64,000 nucleotides of DNA, from NCBI RefSeq assembly GCF_006494715.1, contig NZ_CP041151.1:3534001-3598000 (forward strand), read 5' to 3'. Position 1 is the first letter of the stretch. Every line of letters begins with the position of its first letter. Below, piece by piece: positions 48,031 to 57,421 of the stretch. The translations under genes were made by a program, and so were the position numbers. The DNA comes from Shewanella sp. SNU WT4 (GTDB taxonomy: Bacteria > Pseudomonadota > Gammaproteobacteria > Enterobacterales > Shewanellaceae). The notes below the pieces were generated by a model that made no database searches, was not told the origin of the DNA, and worked only from the letters and a program-made list of their open reading frames with translations.

Positions 48031-48287
48031 TTGCCGCAAGATACACTGATAAGGACTTTGTGGTGTTAGTGTTCCTTGATTCAGATAGGGATTTACAGCA
48101 CATTATTCGCCGCGCCGAAAAATCACTGCAGCAGCAGGCCGCTCATCTTGTCCTTGATGCTAACGCGTGCTTCTTTAGCCCAGATTCATCGTCTAAGCTT
48201 GCGCCTATGATCCAAATCACCCGAGCAGGCCTTAAATCTCAGCAAACTGAGCCAAGTGTTACTAGTGATTCTCAGATGCGAGTGTAA
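48031..48287 (+). pseudogene. Interrupted GAF-like/GGDEF-like signalling gene, 3' part
   Basis: The remaining 85 codons of the gene broken by the insertion sequence. It resumes in frame as IAARYTDKDFVVLVFLDSDRDLQHIIRRAEKSL. In diguanylate cyclases this position reads ARxGGDEF; here it is ARYTDKDF, so the catalytic loop was already degenerate before the insertion. The protein ends in a Ser/Gln/Thr-rich tail and a TAA at 48285. Confidence 0.88.
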
Positions 48288-48374
48288 TTAATCGACAATT
48301 GTCGCTTTCTTTTTTGCTATCAAGCGATACTTAGATACACTAAGGCCTTAGTACACTTTATTGGGGATGTATTC

Positions 48375-48782
48375 ATGTTTAAACGCGTACTCGCAATCAC
48401 CACTTTGGCTCTCACTTTAGGTGGTTGCCAAGCTACTACGCCAAGCAGTGACTTAGATCTGATTGGTCAATGGAAAATTGAAACCATCATGGGTCAACCT
48501 ACGGTTGATTACAGCCCAGCAGAACTGATTTTCAGCGCCGATGGCACCTTAACCGGTAACAACAGCTGTAATCAATTCTTTGGCAAATATGAGTTTGCCA
48601 ATAACCAATTAACCTTGATGCCAGCCGGCACGACCATGAAGGCTTGTGTTGATGCTTTGATGGCTCAAGAGCAATTAGTGAATCAAGCTATGCCTGTTGT
48701 AGCCAGCACTCAATATGCCAATGGCCAATTGAGCCTGCTAGATGGCGAAGGTCAAGTATTGCTGGTGTTAACTAAGCAGTAA
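48375..48782 (+). CDS. META-domain (HslJ-like) lipoprotein
   Basis: A 135-residue envelope lipoprotein. A signal peptide with lipobox LGGC puts the lipidated cysteine at residue 19. The META domain follows: LIGQWKIETIMGQPTVD, then LIFSADGTLTGNNSCNQFFGKYEF and TTMKACVDALMAQEQ, all typical of the HslJ/META family. E. coli HslJ is linked to novobiocin resistance and heat shock; the role here is not known. Terminator directly after. Confidence 0.88.
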   Translation: MFKRVLAITTLALTLGGCQATTPSSDLDLIGQWKIETIMGQPTVDYSPAELIFSADGTLTGNNSCNQFFGKYEFANNQLTLMPAGTTMKACVDALMAQEQLVNQAMPVVASTQYANGQLSLLDGEGQVLLVLTKQ

Positions 48783-48791
48783 TTTGATAGC

Positions 48792-48817
48792 AAAAAACCG
48801 CCCGAGGGCGGTTTTTT
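48792..48817 (+). terminator. Terminator of the META lipoprotein gene
   Basis: An AAAAAACCGCCC stem with a two-base loop and six T, nine bases after the stop. Confidence 0.9.
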
Positions 48818-48857
48818 AATGGCTACAACTCATAACCTTGCGGTTGTCTTTATTGAC

Positions 48858-50177
48858 TCATGCTTGCTTCTGCTCAGCTTCATTCGCCATACGTACGCTG
48901 TCTTGAATATCGGCATTATAATGTTCTTCATCAAGCGCATTTTCAGACTTGGCAATCACAGTCGTCGCAACCAAATCGCCTGATACATTGACAACAGTTC
49001 GCGCCATATCAAGCAACCTATCAATTCCTGCAATCAAAGCTACACCTTCAAGGGGTAAACCGACGGTAGTTAATATCAAGGTCAACATGACTAAGCCTGC
49101 GCCCGGCACACCCGCGGTTCCAATCGATGCTAAGGTTGCGGTTAACACTATCGTCAGGTAATCCACCCAAGTCAAATCTATACCAAAGGCTTGTGCCACA
49201 AACAATGCAGTTACGCCTTGATATAAAGCAGTACCATCCATATTAATGGTAGTGCCAAGGGGCAACACAAAGCTTGAAATCTTCTTATTAACACCAAGAT
49301 ATTCACTGGCGCACTTCATGCTTGCAGGCAAAGTACCAGCAGTACTTGAGGTGGTAAAAGCGACAGCCATGGCGTTACTAATTCCTTTAAAAAATTGCAG
49401 CGGGCTTAATCCTGCCATCAGTTTTAATACTAGGGAATAAAAGCCAAGAATATGCAGCGCGCAGCCAAGATATACGGCAAAAATCACTTTAATTAGGGGC
49501 AGTAACATAGCGGCGCCATACTCACCGGCCACCCATGCCATTAAGCCGAATACGCCATAAGGAGCGAGCTTCATCACCATATCGGTAAGCTTATACATGG
49601 CTTCCGCCAAGCTTGTAAATAACGCGATAGCAGGCTTGCCTTGTTCGCCAATCAGCACTAGCGCAATACCTAGAGCCACTGCAAAAACAATTACTTGTAA
49701 TATTTGACCATTAGCGAGTGCAGCGATGGGGTTAGTCGGAACAATATTGATTAAGGTATCCATGAGTGATGGCGCGGCAACAATAACATCAGAGGTCACA
49801 GTACTGGTTAATCCTAAGCCAGCACCAGGTTCAATCAATACGCCGATAGCCAGACCAATACTGATAGCTATGGTTGTGGTCACCAAATAAAAAGCAAAGG
49901 ATTTAAAGCCGACACGGCGCATGCTCACTGTATCTTGCATTGAGGTGACCCCGACTATCAGGGAGCAAAACACCAAAGGCACAATCAACATTTTAATGGT
50001 ATTAACGAACAAGGTTCCTATGGGTTTTAACGCCACCGCATCAGGACCTAAGATGATACCTGCAAGAATACCTAGGACCATACCAATCAAGATTTGGCTC
50101 CATAGAGGCAAAGATAACCAGCGCGCCCAAGTCGTCGGTCGCGGGTGTGAATTAGCAGTTTTTGTCATGGTAGGCAA
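48858..50177 (-). CDS. Dicarboxylate/amino acid:cation symporter (DAACS family)
   Basis: A 439-residue sodium- or proton-coupled symporter of the glutamate/C4-dicarboxylate family. Family motifs are seen: the serine-rich reentrant loop AFTTSSTAGTLPASM, the cation-site motif TTINMDGTALYQ, and TASLASIGTAGVPGAGLVML-like TM8 sequence. Eight membrane helices plus two hairpins are expected. Substrate (glutamate, aspartate or a dicarboxylate) cannot be fixed. A CRP-like site lies about 95 bases upstream of the start. Confidence 0.9.
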   Translation of the reverse strand: MPTMTKTANSHPRPTTWARWLSLPLWSQILIGMVLGILAGIILGPDAVALKPIGTLFVNTIKMLIVPLVFCSLIVGVTSMQDTVSMRRVGFKSFAFYLVTTTIAISIGLAIGVLIEPGAGLGLTSTVTSDVIVAAPSLMDTLINIVPTNPIAALANGQILQVIVFAVALGIALVLIGEQGKPAIALFTSLAEAMYKLTDMVMKLAPYGVFGLMAWVAGEYGAAMLLPLIKVIFAVYLGCALHILGFYSLVLKLMAGLSPLQFFKGISNAMAVAFTTSSTAGTLPASMKCASEYLGVNKKISSFVLPLGTTINMDGTALYQGVTALFVAQAFGIDLTWVDYLTIVLTATLASIGTAGVPGAGLVMLTLILTTVGLPLEGVALIAGIDRLLDMARTVVNVSGDLVATTVIAKSENALDEEHYNADIQDSVRMANEAEQKQA

Positions 50178-50271
50178 ACCTTGTTATGCAGTAAATTGAC
50201 GTCCATCCATGGTGTTGAGCGTCAGCCCAAAAAAGGGGGTCAAAGTCTACCACAGTCACAAAATTGACACG

Positions 50272-50287
50272 GGTGATCTGCATCACA
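50272..50287. promoter_or_regulatory. CRP-like operator upstream of the symporter gene
   Basis: GGTGATCTGCATCACA matches the CRP core TGTGA-N6-TCACA at nine of ten positions, and the right flank continues as TTT as in the extended consensus. It is centred about 102 bases before the symporter ATG. CRP activates many carbon-uptake genes and, in Shewanella, anaerobic genes. Confidence 0.6.
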
Positions 50288-50310
50288 TTTAACGGTGCGC
50301 CGCCCTGCGG

Positions 50311-50595
50311 TTATGCGCTAAATTCAGATTTAGCGGGATTTGCATCAAACTGCTGTGGATGCAGGGATGATGGCGGTTGCTCCCTTAAGATTAAGTGCTG
50401 CCAATAAGCCTCATCAAATGCCGAAAACAAATGAAATTGTCGCCCTTCGGCCTTGAGCACAAGTATCCACCATACCAGCCCCCACAAACCTAAGGTAATA
50501 ATGGTTAACACAAAATGAACCACTAACATTCGAGTGGAAAATAACGGCGCGGGAACTGCTGGATACTGATAGGGTTTATCTTGCACTTTACTCAT
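50311..50595 (-). CDS. Small membrane protein of unknown function
   Basis: A 94-residue protein with one long hydrophobic stretch at about residues 23-47 (MLVVHFVLTIITLGLWGLVWWILVL) flanked by soluble ends. The frame begins with a GTG at 50601; I start at the ATG at 50595. No family recognised. It lies alone between sdaA and the symporter gene. Confidence 0.6.
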   Translation of the reverse strand: MSKVQDKPYQYPAVPAPLFSTRMLVVHFVLTIITLGLWGLVWWILVLKAEGRQFHLFSAFDEAYWQHLILREQPPSSLHPQQFDANPAKSEFSA

Positions 50596-50740
50596 TGCCA
50601 CACCTAATTAATGACCATGCATAAGAGTTAGTGTAGCAAGCTTACGACTTTAGTCTAATGCTAGACTTAGACAACTCAGCTCCGTAATTCCCCCGATAAG
50701 ATATGAACTCGCAGCCTAATTAGCGACATAAATTTTAGGC

Positions 50741-50769
50741 AAAAAAAACCACAATCAACGATTGTGGTT
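50741..50769 (-). terminator. Terminator of sdaA
   Basis: A ten-base stem (AACCACAATC and its complement) with a three-base loop; on the minus strand it ends in eight T. It lies 27 bases after the sdaA stop. Confidence 0.9.
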
Positions 50770-50796
50770 CTTAAGCAAAGGCTTGCGATTAAGTCA

Positions 50797-52158
50797 TTAT
50801 AAGTTAATGACGTTAATGGCTAAACCGCCTTGGCTAGTTTCACGGTACTTAGGCAGCATGTCCTTACCGGTTTCATACATGGTAGCAATCACTTTATCTA
50901 AGCTCACGGTTGGCTCAGAGCTGCGACGCATCGCCATACGAGTTGAGTTAATCGCTTTCATTGAAGCAATCGCGTTACGCTCGATACATGGCACCTGTAC
51001 TTGACCAGCAACTGGATCGCACGTTAAGCCCAAGTTATGCTCCATGCCGATTTCAGCAGCGATACATACTTGTACTGGGCTTGCACCCATCAATTCAGCC
51101 AGACCTGCAGCAGCCATAGAACAAGCTACACCGACTTCACCCTGACAGCCAACTTCAGCGCCAGAGATAGAAGCGTTACGCTTGTATAAAGAACCAATAG
51201 CGGCAGCAGCTAAGTAGAACTTAGTAGATTCTTTCTGACCCACGCTTTGAATGAACTTGTCATAGTAAGCGATTACCGCAGGAATGATACCAGCAGCGCC
51301 GTTGGTTGGGGCAGTTACTACTCGGCCACCGGCAGCGTTTTCTTCGCTCACGGCTAAGGCAAACATGTTAACCCAATCAATAATAACCATAGGATCGGCA
51401 GATATACGCTCACCTGTGACCAATTGACGATATAAAGCAGGGGCACGACGAGGAACGCGCAGTGGGCCGGCTAAAATGCCTTCAGTATGACAACCGCGCT
51501 CGATACCTTCACGCATCACATTCCATACGCGACCAAAGCCAGCATAGACTTCTTCTTCAGTGCGGAATGACATTTCATTAGCCATCATGATGGCGCTGAT
51601 GCTCATACCGGTTTCTTTACAAATCGCCAGTAATTCTTCAGCGTTAGCAAAAGGATGAGCCACAGTAATATCAGTCGCTGCAGTTTTGCCGAAGTTTTCT
51701 TCGTCAACCACAAAACCACCACCGATAGAGTAGTAAGTCTTGCTGTACTCAAGCTTGTCACCCACCCATGCGTGGATCTTCATGCCGTTTTCATGCAAAG
51801 CCAAAGCTTCAGTATGGAAAACCATGGCATCACTTGGGAAATCAACAGTATGGCAATGCAGACCAACAGCTAAACGACCAGTTTGCTCAACACGCTGAAT
51901 GAACTCAGGAATAGCTTCAATATCAACATTTTCAGGGCTGTTACCAGCTAAACCCATGATGATAGCGATATCGGTATGGTGACCTTTACCGGTTAATGAC
52001 AGTGAACCGTACACATCCACAGTAATTTTGGTAATGTCACGTAAGCTTCCTTTCGAACGTAAATCATCAATAAATTCTTTAGCCGCTTTCATAGGGCCAA
52101 CAGTATGTGAACTCGAAGGGCCCACACCAATTTTAAAAATATCAAATGCGCTAAACAT
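50797..52158 (-). CDS. sdaA: L-serine ammonia-lyase (deaminase)
   Basis: A one-chain iron-sulfur L-serine deaminase that makes pyruvate and ammonia, 453 residues. The N-terminal SDH-beta domain starts with [23 protein letters not shown]... (residues 2-24), and the C-terminal domain holds cluster-ligand cysteines in [16 protein letters not shown] and [14 protein letters not shown]. It follows sdaC by 77 bases; a hairpin lies between them. The pair takes up serine and feeds it to pyruvate. Confidence 0.93.
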   Translation of the reverse strand: MFSAFDIFKIGVGPSSSHTVGPMKAAKEFIDDLRSKGSLRDITKITVDVYGSLSLTGKGHHTDIAIIMGLAGNSPENVDIEAIPEFIQRVEQTGRLAVGLHCHTVDFPSDAMVFHTEALALHENGMKIHAWVGDKLEYSKTYYSIGGGFVVDEENFGKTAATDITVAHPFANAEELLAICKETGMSISAIMMANEMSFRTEEEVYAGFGRVWNVMREGIERGCHTEGILAGPLRVPRRAPALYRQLVTGERISADPMVIIDWVNMFALAVSEENAAGGRVVTAPTNGAAGIIPAVIAYYDKFIQSVGQKESTKFYLAAAAIGSLYKRNASISGAEVGCQGEVGVACSMAAAGLAELMGASPVQVCIAAEIGMEHNLGLTCDPVAGQVQVPCIERNAIASMKAINSTRMAMRRSSEPTVSLDKVIATMYETGKDMLPKYRETSQGGLAINVINL

Positions 52159-52184
52159 AACTATATAACCTCAAAAACGCAGAA

Positions 52185-52204
52185 ATCGGGCCAAATGGCC
52201 CGAT
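52185..52204 (-). terminator. Hairpin between sdaC and sdaA
   Basis: Perfect eight-base arms ATCGGGCC and GGCCCGAT around AAAT, followed on the minus strand by TTTCT. It could be a partial terminator that lowers sdaA relative to sdaC. Confidence 0.55.
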
Positions 52205-52235
52205 CCTTGGGAACACTGTTTAGACTGACTTGGGA

Positions 52236-53516
52236 TTAGCCAAGTAAACCGAACAGGATAGCGGTCATAGACAACAGACCAGCAATAATAACGAAGATAT
52301 TGCTTACACGACCACGGTATTGCTTGAGAGCTGGAACCTTGTACACAGCGTACATAGGCATCAGGTACAAGATAGCCGCGATGATTGGACCACCCAGAGC
52401 TTCAATCATGCCCAAAATGCTTGGGTTAATGATGGCAACGCCCCAGATAGTGATGAACATGAAGCCAAGAATAAACTTGTTAACACCGGCTTCATTCACT
52501 TCTTTACCAGCACTTTCGTACTGCTTAACGATCAGACCACGCATACCTTCGCTGGCACCTAAATAGTGACCGAAGAAAGAAGATACGATGGCGATAAAGG
52601 CAATCAGCGGCGCAAAGTAAGTTACAAATGCACTGTCATGAGCGTTGGCCAAGTATGACAGGATAGGTAAGTTTTGTGCTTTAGCTTCAGCTAATTGCGC
52701 TGGAGTCAGAGACAATACACATGAGAATACGAACAACATCACGAAGCCAACCAACATCAGTGAAGTGTTACGTAAAATGACGTCCGCTTTACGAGAAGCA
52801 TTCACACCATGGTCACGCTTTTGCGATACCGCAAACTGTGAAATCGCAGGTGAATGGTTGAAAGCGAAAATCAGTACTGGAATAGTTAACCAGATAGTAC
52901 CTAAGAAATCACCGGCCGCTGGGATTTGCTCTAATGCAGAGGTATTCCAGTTAGGGATTAAGTACAGAGACATAAATGCCAGGATAGCCACTAATGGGTA
53001 AACCAGGAACTGAGTTACTTTCAACATCAGTTTCTCACCTGCGATCATCACAGACATCATGCCTAAGATCAGAACGCCAGATAATATCCAACGTGGCAGA
53101 GATTCCATGCCTAATTGGTTTACCATGAAGCTATCAACAACGTTGGTGATACCAACACCGTAAATTAATACGATAGGATAGATAGCGAAGAAATACAGTA
53201 AAGTGATGGCTTTACCAGCGCCTTTCCCAAAATGCTCTTCAACTACTTGAGTAATGTCGCTGCCTTCAATTTTTGAAGAACACACGAAACGAGATAAGCC
53301 ACGGTGAGCCAGATAAGTCATAGGACCAATCAAGATAGCCATCACAACTAGCGGCCAAAAACCGCCCATACCAGCATTGATAGGTAAGAACAAAATACCA
53401 GCACCAACTGCAGTGCCGAACAAGCTCAGCATCCACGTGGTATCTTGACGGGTCCAAGGCAGTTTAACGGCCTTGGTCTCGGTTGGTGCTTGAGCACCGG
53501 TCGCATTTTTTTGCAT
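52236..53516 (-). CDS. sdaC: Serine transporter (HAAAP family, SdaC-like)
   Basis: A 426-residue hydroxy/aromatic amino acid permease with 11 hydrophobic segments. The first helix [26 protein letters not shown] and the segment [17 protein letters not shown] fit SdaC. Its place directly before sdaA supports serine as the substrate. A long regulatory-looking region lies upstream. Confidence 0.9.
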   Translation of the reverse strand: MQKNATGAQAPTETKAVKLPWTRQDTTWMLSLFGTAVGAGILFLPINAGMGGFWPLVVMAILIGPMTYLAHRGLSRFVCSSKIEGSDITQVVEEHFGKGAGKAITLLYFFAIYPIVLIYGVGITNVVDSFMVNQLGMESLPRWILSGVLILGMMSVMIAGEKLMLKVTQFLVYPLVAILAFMSLYLIPNWNTSALEQIPAAGDFLGTIWLTIPVLIFAFNHSPAISQFAVSQKRDHGVNASRKADVILRNTSLMLVGFVMLFVFSCVLSLTPAQLAEAKAQNLPILSYLANAHDSAFVTYFAPLIAFIAIVSSFFGHYLGASEGMRGLIVKQYESAGKEVNEAGVNKFILGFMFITIWGVAIINPSILGMIEALGGPIIAAILYLMPMYAVYKVPALKQYRGRVSNIFVIIAGLLSMTAILFGLLG

Positions 53517-53841
53517 ATAATTACCTTTGCACTGTAAACAGCTAATATTTATTTTATTTGCGCAAAGGATAGCGTTTTATGCTGCAAAAAACATGTGGAA
53601 TCGCTAATTTAAGTCATGAAATTTCAGATTAAACCGATATTGAGATCTAGATCGCCAATTTGACGTCATTTTATTTCAAAGGCGCAGCGTTAAATCCACA
53701 AAAACAACGATCAACAGCAACATCAGGATTACCTAAATGACTTGCGAGCAATCTTACTCAAAAAAATCGCCCCTAGCAAAAACCTTTGCGGATCACAAAT
53801 ACAGTCATTTTGTGACGAGCACCAAAGAGGTGTTTAACTAG

Positions 53842-53857
53842 TGAGATCTGCATCACT
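53842..53857. promoter_or_regulatory. Weak CRP-like site upstream of sdaC
   Basis: TGAGATCTGCATCACT matches the CRP half-sites at eight of ten positions. It shares the core ATCTGCATCAC with the site before the symporter gene. It is about 330 bases from the sdaC start, far for direct activation. Confidence 0.3.
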
Positions 53858-53962
53858 ATCGAAACTGTTAATATTTAACAACTAACCTCACATTTTACAA
53901 CCCTGCTAACTCCAAAAAAAATTAAATCATTAAATTACAATCACTTAATAAGATATAAATGT

Positions 53963-53992
53963 CAAATGCCGCAGTCTAGACTGCGGCATTTG
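53963..53992 (-). terminator. Perfect 30-bp palindrome after the acylase gene
   Basis: Two perfect 15-base arms (CAAATGCCGCAGTCT and its complement) with no loop bases, 20 bases after the acylase stop. On the minus strand it is followed by a moderately T-rich sequence. Terminator is the simplest reading. Confidence 0.65.
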
Positions 53993-54011
53993 CTCAACCA
54001 CTCGCAACCTA

Positions 54012-56588
54012 TTATTTGTTAGTTAACGTCATGCTAGAAATTAGGTTGGCTTCAATCTCCGCTGGGGTGAATAACAGCGGTCTTAAGCCTTCACCGCGAC
54101 TATAACGCTCAGTCTGATCGGCAAATTCCGCGCGCTGAATGTTACTCGACTGCGAATAAGTCAAAATCCCACGAGCCTCAGGCCCCTCATCGGTAAAGTT
54201 AACCAAGAAAATCCAACTCGAACCATAACGAATGGGATAACCTTCAGCGGTTAGACCAGAGGCAAGAGGCTTTTTGGTTAACGCATCCACTGAACTTGGA
54301 TAGGTATGCTGAGGTATTAAGGTGTCATCCCCACTTAAGCGGGTAGAGAACACGTTAAAGCCGCCTTCTACATGATGACTGCCAGGCCATGGTAAACGCT
54401 GCCCGCTAGGCAAACCATTAGGCAATGAGCGCTCAACAAATTGTACATCCCCAAGAGGCGCTGCCACAGTAAAGCCTGCCGCTTCCAAATTCAAACTTGC
54501 GCGCGCTAAGGTTACTAACGCGCTGCCATCCTTGCTTAAGGTGTTTGGCGTAGTCACAGGATTAGTGGCATCAAACACGCTGGTTAAGTGCTTTGTTTGA
54601 TCAAACAAATGCGCAAACTCACGAATAAGTGCGCCGCCTATGCTGTCGGTATCTTGGCGACCATTCCACTGCGTAAGCGCCGCACATGCCGCGCTAATAT
54701 CCACTTGTTGAGTGGCGGATACGGCAACGGGCGTACTGCCTTGCGCTTGGCAATGAGCAATCAAATCGCTACCAACTAAGTCCATCAAATAGATGTGATT
54801 ACCTAGCATGGCTTGTTCAAGTTCATCTAAATTAAATTTGCCATCACTGCCGCCACCCGTTTGCAGCAAGCTCAGTCCCATGCGAGTACGCAGCGATAAC
54901 GCCTTATTAAGATTGCCATACATAGGTGAGAAATAGACTAATGGCTCACTCGGGTTAGTCATCCAAAAAGAGTCGTTAGAGTTCTGCACAAAGTCACTGC
55001 GCAGCATTTTCGGCGCATATTGATAAGCTGTTGGCCCATCGAAGGCAAACATAGAAGTGTTACCCGGCAAAATGGTAAAGCCCGCCTTGGCTTTTGCTGC
55101 ATTGATATCAGGTGAGGTTTTTAACAGCACAACGGCGGCCTCAGACAAACCAGGCACTGCAGAGTCATCAATATAGAAGGCATTACCTTCTTTATCGGCA
55201 TACATAGTATTATTGAAAATTAAGCCATCATAGTCTTTCATGGCTTGGGTAAATTCATCCAAGTTAGTGGCCATATTCATGGCGAACCATTGATCTAACG
55301 GATCGCTATTGCCTGAGTTAACATCTTGAACCATAAAGGCTTGAGTATCAGTCCAACCAAATGGCGCGACTGATGCTGGCGCTTCTAGCATAGGTCCTTT
55401 GGCGGTGAGATAAATATCCTTCTCAGCCACTAAAATCCCCGCACGCCCAGCATTAACCTTAATGCTGACCGTTTCTTTGCTGATAGGTTTTAATGCGCCA
55501 TCAAAGAGATAGCTCATGCGATCGCCAGATTTAAGCTCCAAGTTATACACCACAAAATGCTCAGACGTTGAGAAGGTATGAGTCCAGGCTAAATCTTTAT
55601 TAAAACCAATGTTAATAAGCCCAGGCATACCGACTAATGAGCCGCCCATCATGTCTAAATGGCCAGGAATAGTGGTATGAGATTGCCAAAAACGTAAATT
55701 ACCTGTGTGCGGAAAATGCGGATTACCAAGCACCATGCCGCGGCCACTTTCAGTTTTATCGCGGCCAAGGCCCCAACCGTTAGAGCCTAAATCTCTTGGA
55801 TTTTTTTCAGGTAAGGTGATGTTATTGCCATGGGCTAGCAGTTTGCCCTCGAGCTCAGTGGTAAATTGCTGGCGCGCAGTAGCTAACTGTTCATTAGCCG
55901 GCGCAGGTCCAGCAATACGCGGTAAGTATTCATCACCATCGCCAGGGTTGGCGTAAAAAATTAAATCTAAGAAGTTAGCCGCGCCCGGTAATGCGGTGAT
56001 CGAGAATATATAAGTGAGGAAATCGACTTCACTAATGGGCTTAACCCAAGGTTTGCCAGCGCAAAATGGTTCTGGCTGACTTTCTTTACCGGAAGTGATA
56101 TCCGCCAAATATTGGTTATAGCCAGACACAAAGCCCATGATTAACGCTTTAGACTTATCAGTCATGGTTGGCCATTTAGCTTCGGCCATTGATCGGACTT
56201 TTAAAGCTTTATAACCAAAGTCAGAAATCAAGTTGCCGTTATCTTCACTCGTTGGCATACCTGTGGTGAAATCAAGTGAGGCGTGCGGACCAAAATAGAG
56301 TGAACGCTCAGAGTTAGCTTTAATAAAACCATCGGCCAAGATACACAAGTTATCTTGCGCCTGCACATAAGCACTGCCATAAGCCAAACTTTGCAAATTA
56401 TCGGCTTGAATATGGGGCACACCGTAAGTTGTGCGCTTTATGCTGGCGCTGAGCTTACCGTCTGGCGCAAAAATTGGCACCTCGGCGACTTCAGGTCCGA
56501 CAGCATCATTGCTATCGCTATTACAGCCAGCCAATAAGAGTGAGCTAGTCACTCCCATCATGGCGAGTATGAGTCTGTTGAATTTCAT
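54012..56588 (-). CDS. Penicillin/acyl-homoserine-lactone acylase family lipoprotein
   Basis: An 858-residue Ntn-hydrolase precursor that should self-cleave. A lipobox LLLAGC places the lipidated cysteine at residue 22. The alpha chain begins with SIKRTTYGVPHIQADN and contains GSAYVQAQDNLCILADGFIK. The nucleophile is Ser269 at the start of the beta chain (SNGWGLGRDKTESGRGMVLGNPHFP). A late NDSFWMTNPSEPL carries the conserved Asn/Asp region. Homologues include PvdQ-type and Shewanella AHL acylases as well as penicillin acylases; the substrate is not certain. The frame opens at 56645; I start at the ATG at 56588. Confidence 0.87.
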   Translation of the reverse strand: MKFNRLILAMMGVTSSLLLAGCNSDSNDAVGPEVAEVPIFAPDGKLSASIKRTTYGVPHIQADNLQSLAYGSAYVQAQDNLCILADGFIKANSERSLYFGPHASLDFTTGMPTSEDNGNLISDFGYKALKVRSMAEAKWPTMTDKSKALIMGFVSGYNQYLADITSGKESQPEPFCAGKPWVKPISEVDFLTYIFSITALPGAANFLDLIFYANPGDGDEYLPRIAGPAPANEQLATARQQFTTELEGKLLAHGNNITLPEKNPRDLGSNGWGLGRDKTESGRGMVLGNPHFPHTGNLRFWQSHTTIPGHLDMMGGSLVGMPGLINIGFNKDLAWTHTFSTSEHFVVYNLELKSGDRMSYLFDGALKPISKETVSIKVNAGRAGILVAEKDIYLTAKGPMLEAPASVAPFGWTDTQAFMVQDVNSGNSDPLDQWFAMNMATNLDEFTQAMKDYDGLIFNNTMYADKEGNAFYIDDSAVPGLSEAAVVLLKTSPDINAAKAKAGFTILPGNTSMFAFDGPTAYQYAPKMLRSDFVQNSNDSFWMTNPSEPLVYFSPMYGNLNKALSLRTRMGLSLLQTGGGSDGKFNLDELEQAMLGNHIYLMDLVGSDLIAHCQAQGSTPVAVSATQQVDISAACAALTQWNGRQDTDSIGGALIREFAHLFDQTKHLTSVFDATNPVTTPNTLSKDGSALVTLARASLNLEAAGFTVAAPLGDVQFVERSLPNGLPSGQRLPWPGSHHVEGGFNVFSTRLSGDDTLIPQHTYPSSVDALTKKPLASGLTAEGYPIRYGSSWIFLVNFTDEGPEARGILTYSQSSNIQRAEFADQTERYSRGEGLRPLLFTPAEIEANLISSMTLTNK

Positions 56589-56881
56589 TATTATTATCCT
56601 TATTTGGTTACCCGTGCGACCTAATGGCGACAGGGCGCACTCCATTGACAGTGAGCTTTGTTAGCATAAATGCTGCCGTTTACTCAGCGTGCTGGCGCTT
56701 AGCAACTGAGCTGCACTCGCGACTCTTTGGGGCTAAGTCTAAGTTAGGCTTGGCCTTGATGAGCACTTGGGGATAGCTAAGCGCTATGGCACAATGTCAT
56801 AAGCAAGATACCTAAAGCGCAACAATATTCAAACAAAGCATTAAACAATCGCATAAAAAATAATGTAAGGTAACTTTTTAG

Positions 56882-57418
56882 ATGGCAAGTCAACTTATCT
56901 CCATCACAGTGGGCTCACTGAATCCGGTGAAAATTGCCGCAGCGCAGCAAGCTTTCAGTGAGCTATTTCCAGATGTTCACATTGAATGCCAGGGACTTTA
57001 TGCCCCATCCGGGGTTAATGACCAACCTATGACGGCCAGTGAAACGCGCCTCGGAGCCCTTAATCGCGTCAAATTTTGTCAAGCTCATGCCAAGGCAGAT
57101 TATTTTCTTGCCATGGAAGGCGGCGTCGATATGTTTGAAGATGGACCGGCCACCTTTGCTTATATAGTGATAGCCCACCAAGATACCTTCAGCGTCAATC
57201 GTAGCGCTAGCCTGCCCTTGCCAACACAAGTCTATGACGCCTTAGTTGCAGGTGAGGAGCTAGGTGATGTCATGGATGCCATGTTTAATACCGTCAATGT
57301 TAAGCAAGCAGGCGGCGCTATAGGGCTACTCACCAATGGGGTAGCGAGCCGTCAAAGCAATTACGTGCAAGCCATTATTTTAGCCATGGCGCCGTTATTA
57401 CATCCTGCGAGATACTAA
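56882..57418 (+). CDS. yjjX: Inosine/xanthosine triphosphatase
   Basis: A 178-residue house-cleaning phosphatase that hydrolyses non-canonical purine nucleoside triphosphates. The opening VGSLNPVKIAAAQQAFSELFP, the GVNDQPMTASETRLGALNRV block and the metal-site FLAMEGGVD are the family marks. The MarR-GNAT gene starts three bases after its stop, so the two are cotranscribed. Confidence 0.93.
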   Translation: MASQLISITVGSLNPVKIAAAQQAFSELFPDVHIECQGLYAPSGVNDQPMTASETRLGALNRVKFCQAHAKADYFLAMEGGVDMFEDGPATFAYIVIAHQDTFSVNRSASLPLPTQVYDALVAGEELGDVMDAMFNTVNVKQAGGAIGLLTNGVASRQSNYVQAIILAMAPLLHPARY

Positions 57419-57421
57419 TTT

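Larger units (their letters stand above)
53517..54011. other. Regulatory region upstream of sdaC
   Basis: About 495 bases between the sdaC start and the acylase stop. It holds a seven-base inverted repeat TCACAAA...TTTGTGA (53793-53815), a CRP-like sequence TGAGA-TCTGCA-TCACT (53842-53857, eight of ten matches), and a 30-bp palindrome near the acylase end. No ORF is recognised. Confidence 0.5.

Noticed and set aside
53842..53857. Full CRP operator before sdaC
   Set aside because: Kept only as a weak site: two half-site mismatches and about 330 bases from the gene start.
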